Shown here: positions 11,724 to 24,290 of the stretch, piece by piece | Position numbering within the stretch: position 1 is the stretch's first letter | Layout: the number at the start of each line of letters is the position of its first letter | Source of the DNA: Tetradesmus obliquus | Lineage: Eukaryota; Chlorophyta; Chlorophyceae; Sphaeropleales; Scenedesmaceae | DNA: 64,000 nt | Direction: 5' to 3' | Assembly: GCA_030272155.1 (NCBI GenBank) | Contig: CP126206.1 | Coordinates: forward strand, 1,736,001-1,800,000 | Position numbers and translations under genes: made by a program | Notes under the pieces: model-generated | The model's database searches: none | Told to the model about the DNA's origin: nothing | Seen by the model: the letters and a program-made list of their open reading frames with translations, nothing else

Positions 11724-13770
11724 ATGTCGAGCTCCGCGATGGAGGGTGGCTGTAAAAGACGAGTGCCGGAAGTGCCAGGAGCAGCAGGAGGGGTGAGCAC
11801 CAGCAACAATGCCTCTCGTGTCCAGCAGGCAGCCGCACGTGTGTTGACCATTCTAAGTTCGCCTGCAATGCTGATGATAGAGCTAGTGTTCACATGTGCA
11901 TGAGGGCAGCAATGTACGCTCGCTCCTTGATGCTGCTGCTGCTGCTGCTGCTGCTGGTGTGGATGATGTCTCATGAAGTCTCCTGCTTCCTGTCTATCTG
12001 CACCATGCTTCCTTACTCCACAGGCGGCCGCCAGTAAGATCCTGTTGGTCCTCCCTATCATCTTGCAGCATCCAGCACTCAGCAGCAGCCCTCAGCTGCT
12101 GTGTGCAGCAGCACGTGCGAGCAAGGCCTGGAGGCAAGCCTTGCAGCAGCACGGCGTGTGCAATGCAGCCGTCATCCTCAAACCCAGCAAGCCACTGAAG
12201 CACCTGCACAGCTTCTGCCAGTGGCTGCCCAAGCATGCAGCACTTGTCAAGAGCATCATAGCTTTAGGGCCGCATTGGCGCTTTGGGATACCAGAGGAAT
12301 CATGGCAGCCTCACCTCAATGCAGCACAGCAGCTACTGCAGCAAGCCCTGAAGGCCGCAGCAGATCAGGCGCATGCAAGTGCAGCAGGGACAGATGTGAC
12401 AACATCAGCTTTGCCAGCAAGCAGTGGCGCAGGCGTACAGCACAGCACACAGCAGCAGCAGCAGCAGCAGCAGCAGGGCTGTGCTTGGCGTCTCGTCAGC
12501 TTCCACAGTGACCTGCCCGGCGCGCCGGCGCTGCTGCCGCTGCTGCCGGGTCACAGCCTCACACACCTGCGACTGCAGCTTCAGGTGTGCTCAGAAGCTG
12601 CAGAGGCTGCAGCACAGCTCAGCAGTCTTGCTCGCCTGAGCAGCCTGCAGCAGCTGCGGCTGGAGCTTACCGGCAACTGTGTCTATCACATGCCAGACGG
12701 CTGCCTAGCTGGCCTTGTACAGCTGAGGCAGCTCACATCCCTTGCGATGTCTGGCTACCTGAAACACACAAGTCGGCAGCTGCGGCAGCTGCTAGCGCAG
12801 CCGCTGCAGCTGCGCCAGCTCATGCTGCGCTTCGTAGATATGGCTGGCTTCCGTGTTTTCTTGCCTAGCTTGGCACACCTCACGCAGCTTACTGCGCTAA
12901 CTGCAACATTTGGCATCCTCGGAGATGCCGCACTGCCAGCGCAGCTGCGGAGCTTTGCACCTGAGCCCCTGCAGAGACCTGAAGCCTGTGCTGGCGCTGA
13001 AGCAGCTGCAGCACCTGACGATATGGCCAACCTTTGCAGAGCAGCGTCAGTTGCTGCAGCTGCCGCAGCTGCCAGATCTGAGGGTGCTGCATCTCCGCTT
13101 CACAGAAGTGGGTGCTGCAGCAGCTGCCGCTCCTACTTGGGTGCTGCTGCCGCAGCTGCGGGGGCTGCAGCTTCATCTGTGGTGCAAGGCTGCAGCCGAC
13201 AGGCAGCACGTGCCAGCCATCCTGGCAGCCGCAGCAGCTGCCAGCCAGCTGACCAGCCTGCAGCTGTCGCTTGCAGGAGAGCTAGTGCAGATGCAGCAGA
13301 TGGACCCCATGCCGCTCTGTGGCAGTTTGGTGGGGCTCAGGGGCCTTAGAGATTTTTCTCTAGCCAGCGCATCTTCACTGCAAGCAGTGTGCCTGGTGCC
13401 TGGGGAATTGGTGGATCTTACAGCCTTCACGCATCTTACACGGCTAGTGCTGAGCCATGTGCGAGATGGGGCGGGCGAGTTGCAAGCCACAGCACTTCTA
13501 CGCAGCCTGAAGCAGCTGCAGCACCTTGACCTGCAGAGGTGCAGCATTGACTTGGGCAGTGCAGCGTTCCTGTCTGCGGTTGGGCAGCTGCAGCAGCTGA
13601 CGTATTTGTGCTTGGCGGGTAATAGGGGGCTGACAGCGCAGGGGCTGATGCAGCTGACGGGGCTGTCACGCCTGCAGCAGCTGCCTGTGGATGAGAACCA
13701 GGACGTGACTGGCATGGAGTTGCATAGCTTCTGGTTAGGCATACATCGGCATAGGAGTCTGTATCCGTAG
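11724..13770 (+). CDS. Leucine-rich-repeat protein with F-box-like N-terminus (apparent frameshift)
   Basis: Proposed exon 1 is 11724-11792 (ATG, then GTGAGC donor). Exon 2 starts at 12024 after CCACAG; phase 0 is kept. The N-terminal segment ILQHPALSSSPQLLCAAARA, followed by SKAWRQALQ, has the look of an algal F-box-like region. From about 12510 onward irregular Leu-rich repeats follow (LRQLTSLAMSG, LQHLTIW, LRVLHLRF, LQHLDLQRCSIDLGS, LTYLCLAGNRGLTAQGLMQL). The repeats switch to another frame near 12950-12990, between a QLRSFAPEPL segment and RDLKPVLALKQLQHLTIW. This implies a one-base indel, an unusual splice or a sequence error. A decayed copy of the 3' end lies at 13930-14030. It may be a substrate-binding subunit of an SCF ubiquitin ligase, but the F-box match is weak. 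Confidence 0.65.
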
Positions 13771-13929
13771 GCAGCTGTTCATCCCTGCATGGGTCATCAG
13801 GGGACTCCCCACTTCGGAAGTGCAATCTGGTAGCCCATGAACACTACGGTATGATGGCTGCAGTTGCCTAGTTGCAGCAGCTGACGTCATCATGCGTAAA
13901 GACAGCAATGTGTTTGAGCTTTGGGCTGA

Positions 13930-14030
13930 TGCAGCTGCCGCGGCTATCCTGCCTGCAGCAGCTGCGTGTGGATGAGGACCAGGACGTTACTGGTATGGAG
14001 TTGCACAGTTCTGGGCACGCGTACGGCGAC
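13930..14030 (+). repeat. Copy of the 3' end of the LRR gene
   Basis: Repeats about 85 bases of 13643-13730, including the segments GGGCTGATGCAGCTG, CTGCAGCAGCTGC and GGTATGGAGTTGCA. It is diverged and not attached to an open LRR frame. Confidence 0.8.
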
Positions 14031-14099
14031 AGCAGCAGCTGCAAGTGTAGCCTACACTTGTGGCAAGTTGTGAGCGTGTGAGTAGCTGTTCATGTTATT

Positions 14100-15750
14100 C
14101 ATTCTTTAGCGCATATTGACAGAACAGCGAGGTGACGCGCTACTTCCAGGGCGGTTGCATGAATGGCTGAAATAGTCTGCTGACTGAGCATTGGTCTGGC
14201 TGCAGAACTTCTGCATTCAATGCAAGCCTTGCACCTGAGGTGACTGTAACAGGGAAGTTTAATGGGCGTTGAGCTGCTGCCACGTGCACGTTAGACACGT
14301 GTCTCACCACGGTAGGGGCCGCTCCTTATGTCTCATAATATCAACATGTTACCTCTTCACACTGTGCCCTTGGCAAGGGCAGCCGTGACAATATATCTTT
14401 TGTAGCATTATTAATATTGCTTAACGTTCTGACGCTTGCCCACAAACAATACCACCAGGCAGCGCTGCCCAGCTGTTGCGCTGCCAACTGCAAAAGCAAG
14501 GTTACTGACATCACGCGGTGCTGGTAACGGGCATGGCAACAGCAGCACCCGAAGCACGCTGTGGACTACCGGATTGGTGTGTTGCCTGACAGTGCCGAGT
14601 CAGCTGCGGGGCATGCCTCTTTCAGCAGGCCCTCACGTAAAGTCAAAGTCCTCAGAAGTCAAAGTCAGAGTCCGTCAAAGTGAAGCCAGGCAGCTGCAGA
14701 TGATCAGCATGCACATGCGCTGCATCCTTGCATGCCAAGCATGCGCAAGCTTGCTTGGGGCCAACAGCCAGAGCAGCCAGAAAGCTGATAAGCAGGCAGA
14801 TAAGCAGACAACAGTCTGCCGCCGCTGCAGCCTCAGATGACATAAGCCAGGCAGTGCGCCGCAGGCAGCAGTGCACGCCACGCTCTGTCGTGTGCCACCT
14901 GCTGCAGACAGCCTCAAGACCAGGCCCGAGCAGCTGCACACCAGATCACATGAAAAGCGATGCACAGCTGCTGCTGCCAGCACAGTCAATGAGTGATGCG
15001 GCTGAGCACACCACTGCTGGCAGTCTCACACATGATACAGCACACAGGGATGTATCACTGATGATGCACGGCTGCTGCTGCTGCTGCTGCTGCCGTGCAC
15101 GCGGAGGCGCTGCAGGTGAGCACCCCACAGCTGATGGCAGCCTCGAATTTACCATATCTGGAACTCACGCACCCCCTTGTGTTGTGTGCAATCGCAGCCG
15201 TGCTTAGCATGGCGCAGGGGGCGCTGCATCAGCCATGCAGTGCGGCCAGACTACATGCAAGCCCGCATCTGCTGGCCGCAGGCAGACGTAGCATGCACAG
15301 CTACTTGGCACAGTGTACAGCTGCGTCACACCAGTTCTGCCAAAGTACAATGGTGACACTACTGCCCACACACCAGGCAGAAGAAGGGGCAGTAAGAAAA
15401 GTGTGCCAAAGCACGGGGCATTGGTAACATAGTGGCTGAGCTACTACATTCACAGCAGCGGAAGCACCACTATCGCAGTAGCTGCTGCACGTGGCCGTAT
15501 GCCAGAAACTGCCTAGATTTGCTGACATCTGATACAATCAGGCCTTCTACTCCCCTTCCTACTCTTCTCTATGGCTGTGTCTGCCTACAGCAGACCTGGG
15601 CATCAGCAGCTGCTGCTATACCAGGCCGTGGCATGCCCCTGCTGGTCCCCCTTGGGGCACGCTGCTGCTGCTGCTGCTGCAGGGGCAGCCATGTCATTGC
15701 AGATGCTCTTTGCCGCCTGCCGCCGCAGCTCCTGCTGCTGCTGCAGGTCA
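14100..15750. other. No gene confidently identified
   Basis: Mostly non-coding in appearance. A short LRR-like stretch (VSTPQLMAASNLPYLEL) is readable on + at about 15095-15180 and may be a relic of the LRR family. CTG runs occur at about 15073-15093 and 15660-15680. Confidence 0.4.
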
Positions 15751-15753
15751 CTG

Positions 15754-18445
15754 TCATACCAAGTTCTCCTTATCGCCTGCTGCTTCTGTGGTGGTTCGTC
15801 GCCGCTTGACGCCGCACACGCCTGCCTTGTTTGCTGCGTTGCTGTTCAGCAGCAGCGCCGTGTGGCCGCCTGCCGCCCACCATTGCTCCTGCGCTGCTGC
15901 TCCCTGCCTGCCTGCCTCATACACTGCAGGCACAGCAGCAACACACAGCAGAGACGTAGCAAAGCAGGTCAGGGACGATGCCGTGCTCTCATGCTAGGTA
16001 CAGGAACACAGCCCCCGGTTCGCGCAGTCCCCACTGCCGCCTGCCCCCCCTCGCTCAGCTTGCTTTCAACAACCGCGACGGCCCCGAGCAGAAACCCTGA
16101 CAACCACCCAGTAACAGCACTGACTTGCATGTGTTACCTTTTGGTTGAGCTTGCTTGCGGCAGCCGTCAGAGCTTCCCCATCTGGCAACTTACAGTTGTG
16201 TGTGAGCAGCTGTGGCCCTTGACAGCAACAAAACAACCAGGACAGGAAACAACGCCAAACAACTGGCACTTCACATGCTTGCTCCTGCTTGACCTGAGTA
16301 CCACAACACGAGCTGCCAGCTGCAGCCACACAACCTGAGTAACACCACAAACTCATGTGTTTTCTCTTCTTCATTCAGCTTGCTTGTCGCAGCCGCCAGC
16401 GCTGCTCCACAAAGGGCCTTGGGGCTGCCGTGAGCAGCTTGGCAATGACACAGATACCAAAAACAGAATCACCAGAAACCGCTGCTTGACCTGCTGTTCC
16501 TTCTCCCTTTTGCTTGCCCAGCATTTCCCCATCCTGTTGCCCATCACCCCAAACACAATCTAAACAGAGAAAAGTCACGGCTCTCATGTTTTCTCCTCTT
16601 CATTGAGTTTGCTTGTGAGAGCCGCCAGCGCTGCCCCATCTGGGGCCTTTCAGCTGCCGGTGAGCAGCTTGACCCCCGTCCCAAGACTCCGACGCAACCG
16701 TCAAAAACAACTGAGAACTGCCAGAACACCGCTGCAACATGCGTTTGCTTCTTTTCCGCGCACAAAGCAGACCTCTATACGCCAAAAAAACCACAACAAA
16801 TCAACCCAGACTCACATGTTTTCTCCTCCTCATTCAGCTTGCTTGTCACGGCTGCCAGTGCTGCGCCATCTGGCGCCTTGAGGCTGCCAGTGAGCAGCTT
16901 TGCACTGCGTTCGGCAAAGGCCTTGCGCAGGAAGCCTGCTACGCTGCTGTCTCCCATGCTGCAAACAACAGAGTGGCACAGCGAGAGCACTTGCTTGAGT
17001 ATTTGCATAAAAGACCGAAGGGATGCAGCACGCTCCGCAATCGCCTTGCGCAGGCAACTCACTATACTGCTGTCACCCATGCTGCAGCAACAACACACGG
17101 CAGGAAACTGATACACGCGACTTAAGGATTATGCACAGGCATGCAGGCAGGTCTGCTTGCAGCGTGCTCCGCAGACGCCAATGCATGGCTTCTACTGCTG
17201 GCCAGTCACTCACGTGGCCGCGCACTGCATGCCCACGGTGTAGAAGTAGGGTGTCTGCTTGAGGCTGACCGTGTTGGCGCCCGCGTCAACCTGCCGCTGC
17301 ATCCTGCAAGTGGCAGCAGCAGCAGCAAGGTGAGTCAGCAAACACACTGAACCAAGCTGCAACAGATGCCGTGAACCCAGAGATCGGGAACCGAGGTAGG
17401 GTGTTATATATTACTCAAAACTCTGCCGTGACGCGCGGTCAAACCACATGGGAGGAGGCAGCAGTACTGTTTGCTGGCCTGCTGCTGGCTGCTGCTTGGC
17501 TGCTGTCCTGCTGTGCACTCACCATTCGCCATACACTGCTGGCGCGTCCATGCGTGTGATGCCTCGCTCTGTTAGGGATTTGGCTAGCCACAGCGGCAGC
17601 TCTGCCCGCGTGTCTTTCCGCAGCTGCACAGCACGCAGCAGCAGGGAATAGCATCGTGTCGTTGAGCGGCCCGGGCATGCATGTCGCCCCTCAAAAACAG
17701 CAGTTGCAGCAGCTGCTACTCTGCACATGTGCTGGTTCTGATGAGTCAGCCGCAAAGTTGGGTTTGCAGCAAAGACGAGTCCACTGCTGTGGGTATACTG
17801 CCAAGCATGCATCGCGCTGGCAGCTGGCAGTCGCTGCTGCTGCCATTGCACACCACACCGGCTGCGGTTTCAGTGGTTTGCATGCATGCAGCTGGAGGGC
17901 TGCAATTGCAGAGAGGTTTTATAACCTCCGGATACTGGCTTGCATCCGGTTCGTGCACACACACATTGCTGCTGCCACTGATGCTGATGTTCGCTGGCTT
18001 TGCAGGAAGATGTCGTGGTGAGGTGTCGCTGCTGCTGCTGCAGCAGCTGCCGTTTGAATACGAACCAAAGGATATTGCAATATTATGTCTGAAGTTCCTA
18101 AGCTGCTGATGCCTCTGCTTCTGGAACTGCTGCAACTGCCCACAAGAAGCTGCTGCAGCAATAGAACTCACATCCTCTGATGTGCTTGTTGGCTCCAGTA
18201 CGCGCCCTAGATGCCTGACAGCGTGCTGAAACTCGCAGGGCACCATCTGCGAAAGAAATAGCTGCTTAGATGTGTAGATTGGTAGATGAGGAGCTGCAAC
18301 TTGAGTGTGAGCTCCGAATGGCCTGCAGCTGCAGTACTGCAGCAGCTGCAACCATTACTGCTTCACAACACAGTGCCACGGCGCTCACCGCGTCTTCAGA
18401 CAGCAGCGATATAGGATCAAAGTATCTTTCGTGCAGTTCTGCCAT
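15754..18445 (-). CDS. PSF3: GINS complex subunit PSF3 (GINS3)
   Basis: PSF3 is one of the four GINS subunits that bind MCM2-7 and CDC45 to form the replicative CMG helicase in the nucleus. Exons are 18445-18389, 18246-18172, 17623-17523, 17303-17214, 16958-16816 and 15923-15754. They total 636 nt, frame kept, 211 residues, close to human PSF3 (216). The start reads MAELHERYFDPISLLSEDA. Family marks in order are VPCEF near residue 21, the central ELPLWLAKSL followed by a YGE element, SLKQTPYFYTVG (human HKMGPHFYGFG), FLRKAFAERSAKLL, and LYEAGRQGAAAQ near the end (human LFQTGQKG). It ends with a basic tail KRRR...DKENLV. Exon-edge copies of the fifth exon surround it. The call rests on motif order and length, and is firm. 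Confidence 0.9.
16140..16660 (-). repeat. Three donor-edge copies of PSF3 exon 5
   Basis: Copies at about 16140-16210, 16367-16430 and 16597-16660 repeat the exon end (APDGAALAAVTSKLNEEEK), spaced about 230 bp. The authentic donor AT/GTGAGT is altered in each copy, which suggests they are not used. Confidence 0.8.
17020..17085 (-). repeat. Acceptor-edge copy of PSF3 exon 5
   Basis: Repeats CTGCAG/CATGGGTGACAGCAG and LRKAIAERAASL, upstream in gene sense of the authentic acceptor at 16958. It reads open for over 30 codons, so a competing use of this acceptor cannot be excluded. Confidence 0.75.
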
Positions 18446-18741
18446 GTTTCACCCGCGCAGGGCAGCACTGTAATAGCAAGGCAACAACGAATGCACCAGC
18501 ACGATGCTGAAAGCCAGCCAACGATGTATTAATACAGTATAACGATATCTAAAAGGTGATGTGAGTATCGTATCAGGCGTGAGAGACGCTGGCAGCAAAC
18601 AGGCTTCAGTTCGAGCACAGAGCTGGAAGAACCACGGCAACGACTGCTACTATCTTTAGCTCATGAATTGGGGCTGCGGATGCTTTAGTTCAAATGTGCC
18701 CTCTGCCCATTTCAGACCACTTTGAATTGTAACATGACAGT

Positions 18742-18766
18742 TTGAAGTTCAACGGTTGAACTTCAA
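18742..18766. repeat. 12-bp perfect inverted repeat
   Basis: TTGAAGTTCAAC, one spacer base, then GTTGAACTTCAA. It lies about 300 bp upstream of the PSF3 start. It could be a protein-binding palindrome or a chance hairpin. Confidence 0.8.
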
Positions 18767-19929
18767 CCCACGGCCTGAAGCCTGAACGGCGGACGCGCTT
18801 CAGAACCAGGGTAAAATCTTCAGGTTTGACATGATTATGACTCACTTAAGTCGCCTGGCATGGTTGAATCAGTCTGACACCTCGTTGCCTGCTACAGTTC
18901 CAGCATGATGATCAACCCGCACTGCATGATTGAATGCAAGCATGGCGCTTTTGAAGGTACCAGGGTTTCGACGAAGCAGATTACAAATTACAGATGTCGG
19001 TTTCTGCTCTGCACCGCATGTTTTGCACTGTCTCTCTGCTCAGTGGCTGAGACACCAGCAGCAGCACTGCGCTATCAATGAAAGCCTTGCGTTGGCAGCC
19101 TGGGCTCAACTGGACGACGCTTCTCGAGAGTTAGGACTTGGGGACGTTGAATATCAGCTGTCAACAGATTCCAAACTTCCAAAAGTGTAGCAGTGGCCAC
19201 TGCAACAACAGCACCAGCAAGTACCATTCCTGCTTGAGGCAGGCCTTCAGCGACTGCGCACGCATAGCATAGCATCTGCAGCAGCGTGAGATCCCCTGAA
19301 ATTTTCTGCAGATTCAGCATCACATCGCACCAACAGCAGCAGCAGTTCTGCACCATTCTCAAGCGTGCAGCAAGTACGAGTTCTGTGAGCAAGCAGCAGC
19401 TGCAGATGCTCCAGCAAGCAGGTGTTCCAGAGCAGTTGACAAGCCCTGCGCACACAGTAGCAGCTAGCAAGGCCTTGTGTCACTACAATCCTAGGGTCAA
19501 ATCATGCCACCAGAATCATCATGTGTTATAACATCTTAAGATGGCTCTCACTCGAATCGACAGCAGTCTGCGCATTGCCAGCCGCTGCGGATGCTGCTGC
19601 AGCATAACTATTCGCAACTGCAGCGGCAGCCGTGCTTGAGACAGCACACTTGCCAGCAAAGGTCATCACTGCATTTGGTGTCTTTCCTTGTCACAAGAGG
19701 TTGCCAGATCTGGAACATGTTCAGCCAAGGCACGCAATGTGGCAGTCCCAAAAAGTGAATCTATAGTTGGCGTTATGTGGGGTGCTGTACCCAACACCAC
19801 GGCCAGTGCTTGTCACGGCAGCTGAAACTTCAGCTGGCTGCAGCCTGTGATTCATATCGGTTGCTTTCAACAGCATGTGCCTCATGTGCTGCATTTGGGC
19901 GTTAAAACAGTTGCTTCCCTGCATGGTTG

Positions 19930-20120
19930 CTGGCAGCAGCAGGTGCCGCACTGCGTGGTTTGCTGGTAATGGCGTGTGCTGCAATGCATGGGTGCCAGCA
20001 GCAATGCATAAGTGTGATGCATGGGATGCTGGCAGCAGCAAGTGCCGCATGGGGTGCCGGCAGCACTGCCTAAGTGTGATGCATGGGGTGCTGGCAGCAG
20101 CAAGTGTTGATATGGCATGG
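19930..20120. repeat. Short degenerate tandem repeat
   Basis: About four units built on GTGTGATGCATGGGRTGCTGG followed by CAGCAGCAAGTG, period roughly 60 bp. Confidence 0.7.
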
Positions 20121-21016
20121 GTGTTGGCAATGAGGTTACTGTCAGAGTGATGAAAGCTGCAACATGAATTACTGAGCTTCATTAAGACTTGTGCCATGTA
20201 AGTGTTGCTATCCTGTCACAGTGTGTGAGTTCTGCAGCAGTGCTGCAACTGGCAGATGACTGGTGATGCTGATGCAGATGCATGCCTGCGACATGCAGCC
20301 AACGCTTCATACAGGACAGATGCTGGTTCGTGGCTCAAACTCAGGCACTTGACGCCTGCCTGCAGTTTCTGGTGTCGATGCTCCCTGCTTGCTCTGCAGA
20401 CACAACTTTGCAGACACATGTCAACTGGCTGTGCACTGTGTTATACAGCACACACACCGAATCAACCCCTTGCCTTCAACGTGTTAGTGATAAGCAAAAG
20501 ATCATTTTGCTGAATTGATCGGCGATTCCGGCAGTCCTGGGACTGGTCTCGCTTCAACATGGGACCGGTCCCACCGACTGGCGCGAAGGTTGTCCACATG
20601 TAGTAGACAAAGAAGGTGCGGAGCCACCAACAGTGTGTGACTTTTATTTTCCTCTATTTATTGCGGGCCCTTGTAGTCTCCTTTACAACACCGGCTTCCG
20701 AGCCTTGCCCTTTTCGGTTCAGTCACACCTCTTGCAGCCACCCGGGATAACACGCACCTGCAGCAGCGCCTGTTTACTGGTTGGCATCGCCCTTAACTAT
20801 CAAGGTATTACTTAAGCGCTCTCTTTCCATCAGCGGTTGCCTTCTACTGTACTTTATTTGGCGTGCTGACGGCTTGCGTCATGCACCCTTGCACTTCTGA
20901 GGCGCTTGCAGTGCAGCAACTCCCCGACGTATGAGTACAAGGTTTTTCAAACGGTCTTGACTGCTGCAACGCAGGCCCACGGTACCCGTCGAGCCCTAGT
21001 CCGCCCTCCCGCCATT

Positions 21017-21255
21017 ATGGCTCGACCCAACCCAGTCCCAGCGCCTGCCCGTGGCCGTCTGCAGCTGCTGATGGTTGTTGCCGCACTGCTTGCGCTGCTG
21101 GCACCTGCTTCTGTCAAAGCTCACGGCTCCCTGACGAGCCCCCGCTCCAGGAACGTGATCAGTCCCATCCAGGGCCAGACCTGGTGGAAAGACCATGGCA
21201 ACGGCTTCGGCGCTGCAATCGTCAAGCCCGTCAATGGACCTGGTGAGTGCGGAGG

Positions 21256-21299
<44 letters not shown>

Positions 21300-21683
21300 C
21301 ACCTTGATGTGCTGCAATCTTGGCACAGAGCATGCTGCACGCCGCATGCCGCATGCCGCTGCCCTGCGCGCAATGGGAGCGTAGCTTCCGAGGCACTGCT
21401 TGCAGCATGTGAATGCACATGGAAGTATTGTTTCTTTGCGCCACCCTTACGCAAAGACTGGTGGCGGGGTGATGTCGGGCAGGTCATACACTGCCAGAAA
21501 CATGCACTTGAACCCGTTGTTGCTGCTGCTGCTGCTGCCGCCGCCGCCTGGGTGCAGGCGTGTGTGGTGCTCCCTACCAGCACGATGGTGATTGGAACCG
21601 CTACGTTGGGGCTGGCCCCAACCAGGCCACCTACACTGCTGGAGGTGTCATCAACGTGGGCTGGTGGATCCAGGTGAGCCCCT

Positions 21684-21773
<90 letters not shown>

Positions 21774-22749
21774 TAGCCTGCTGGCAGCTTTCAACTGTCA
21801 CAGCCAGGCCACTTGCTTATCTGACTGTGTCCGAAACGTGCAGTGGTGGATCCATGTGTGTTCCCGCAGCAATTGTGAAGTTGCACGTCCTTGATCACAT
21901 TCAATGCGTGTGCATGCTTGCACCAGTGAGCAGTTCCTGGTAGCAGTGAGGCTGCGGCAATTTTAGGACGCCCAGCTGCAGCCGCAACATGCTGCCAGGT
22001 GGTAGCGCGACTGCTGCCTGGTGATGCCATTTCTGTGCCATCACCCTGCTGCCGCTGCTGCTGCCGCTGCTGCTGCTGCTGCAGGTCAACCACGGCGGCC
22101 GCATTGGCGTGAAGCTGTGCAACAGGCGCGACAACATCGACCAGGGCTGCTTCAACCAGTTCCAGCTGCAGCGGTGAGAAGCAGCTTTGAATGCACTCAG
22201 CACTTCGTGATGTTTAACCAACATCGTAATGCGTCATAGCTGCAGTGCTGACATCAGCGTCACATGCTCCCGCAATCAGGTCTGAGGCTTTGCCACTGTC
22301 TGCATGTGCGGGACTCACATGAACATATCATGATGATGGTTACCTGCACATTCATCCCGCATAGACATGCCTGCCACACTGCCAGCATTGGCTTGCCGCC
22401 AGCAGCAGCACCACACCAGCTGGTTGCCACGGTCATGAGCTGATCTGCTGCTGCTGCTGCTGCTGCTGATCTGCTGCTGCTGCTGCTGCTGCAGGGCGGA
22501 CGGTCTGGGTCCCTTTGTGTACCTCCTGAGCGGCGCCTCTCAGGGACAGCTGAGCGGCTCAGCGGAATTCAGGCTGCCAGCTGGCGTGAGCTGCTCCGGC
22601 GGCTGCGTGCTGCAGTGGGGTGAGTTTGTGGCTGCTATGCCTTGGTGCAGTATCAGCGCTGCTGCACTCTGTGCATGCCAATTTTCAACCAACTACAGGC
22701 TGCCGGCTGGCGTGAGCTGCTCCGGCGGCTGCGTGCTGCAGTGGGGTCA

Positions 22750-22781
<32 letters not shown>

Positions 22782-22999
22782 ATGTTGTGTGCTGCTTGCT
22801 GTTGCTCTGTTCTGTGGCCTAGAACATGTGCTGCATGCCGGGCAACAACTGTGCTGTCCTGATGTGTGATGAACTTCAGCTGACAGACTACACGTGAATA
22901 TCATCAGCAAGCCAATCTGCCTGGCTTGATCCATTCAATCATAGCAGGGCCTGTCAGCTGGCACTGCAACCTACCGTCAGCTGTGGCCAGCGCTGACAC

Positions 23000-23032
<33 letters not shown>

Positions 23033-24254
23033 GGTGCTGCTGCTGTGCAGAGTACCTGACCATGAACAGCTGCTTTGAGGCCTGCCCCAACAGGGCAGCC
23101 TGCGGCCCCTACGCTGACCGCAGGAACCCAATCACTGGCGCGTCCAACATGGCCACATGCTGCTTCGGCAGCGGCTGCAGTTCAGCCAACATTCCTGAAG
23201 TCTTCCGCAACTGGTGAGCACATTTAATGTGCGCAGCACATCAGGCATTTGCGAAGCATTTTGGTGCATTGTATGTGTTGCTTGTAGCTTGCTGGATTGA
23301 CGGCTTCCGCAACTGGTGAGCAGCTGCAGCAGCTGGTAGCTATACAGCAATGCGCTACCCTGGTCCTTGATGCTTGTGCTCGGCCAGCCCACGTTGACTC
23401 TAAGTCAACTCTCAACTGTCAGCGGGGCAGCCTGTGCACTGTAGGGTCAGGCAAGGAGGCTGCTGAGTGCATCACCTGTTGTTATTGTAAGCATTCAACA
23501 GCGTCTGCCCCACCCCTCCCCTCCCTCCTTCCATGCTGCTCCACAGTGCCTCTTACTGACATGCTGTGCTGCGCTGCTGCAGTCCTGACATCACCAGCAC
23601 CAGTGGAAACGTCCTTACCCCGTCCCTCCCTTTTTTGCTGATCCACCGTGCCTGTGACTGGTATGCTGTTGCCCATTGTGCTGCTGCAGTGCTGACATCA
23701 CCATCACTGGCGGCGGCACCCCTCCTGGCCCCACCCCCCCTGAGCCCACCCCTCCCCTGCCCTCCTCCCTTCCTTCCTGCATCAAAATTCTTCTCACTCA
23801 TCATCAACACATGCCGTGCTGTGCGCCTCTGCTGCAGTGCTGACATCACCATCACTGGCAGCAGTGGCGGCACCCCTCCTGGCGGCACCCCTCCTCCCAC
23901 CGGCTGCCAGCGCACCGCTCCTGGTGGCGGCACCTGCGGCGGCGGCACCTGCTGCCCCTCCGGCCAGTGCTGCAGGTGAGACTGTGGCAGGCTGTTTTGT
24001 TGCCCTATGAAACACTGGTGCTGTTATTTTCGTGTGCAGTTGTGGCTGCAGCAGAGGCCGACTCGTCAGCGGGATTTATGCAAAATTCATCACTGCTGGC
24101 AATGCTTCTGCCACGTTGTGGCTTTGGCAATCACACCTCTCATTTTGGTTCGTGTGGGTTCGGTCCTGATCAGCCACATTTGGGCGGGCTACGGTTAACA
24201 CTGCACATCACTCACAGCACTAACTGCAATCCACACCGCTGCTGCTGCTGCTTC

Positions 24255-24290
<36 letters not shown>

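Larger units (their letters stand above)
18446..21016. other. Intergenic region between divergent PSF3 and LPMO1
   Basis: No recognisable gene. It should hold both promoters, but no clear core element is visible. It contains a perfect 12-bp inverted repeat at 18742-18766 and a GCATGGG-rich tandem repeat at 19930-20120. Short open frames on + at 18930-19190 and others show no family resemblance. Confidence 0.5.

Noticed and set aside
23482-24015. Minus-strand Gly/Arg-rich proteins opposite LPMO1
   Set aside because: Shadows of the Pro/Thr/Gly linker and its copies on the + strand.
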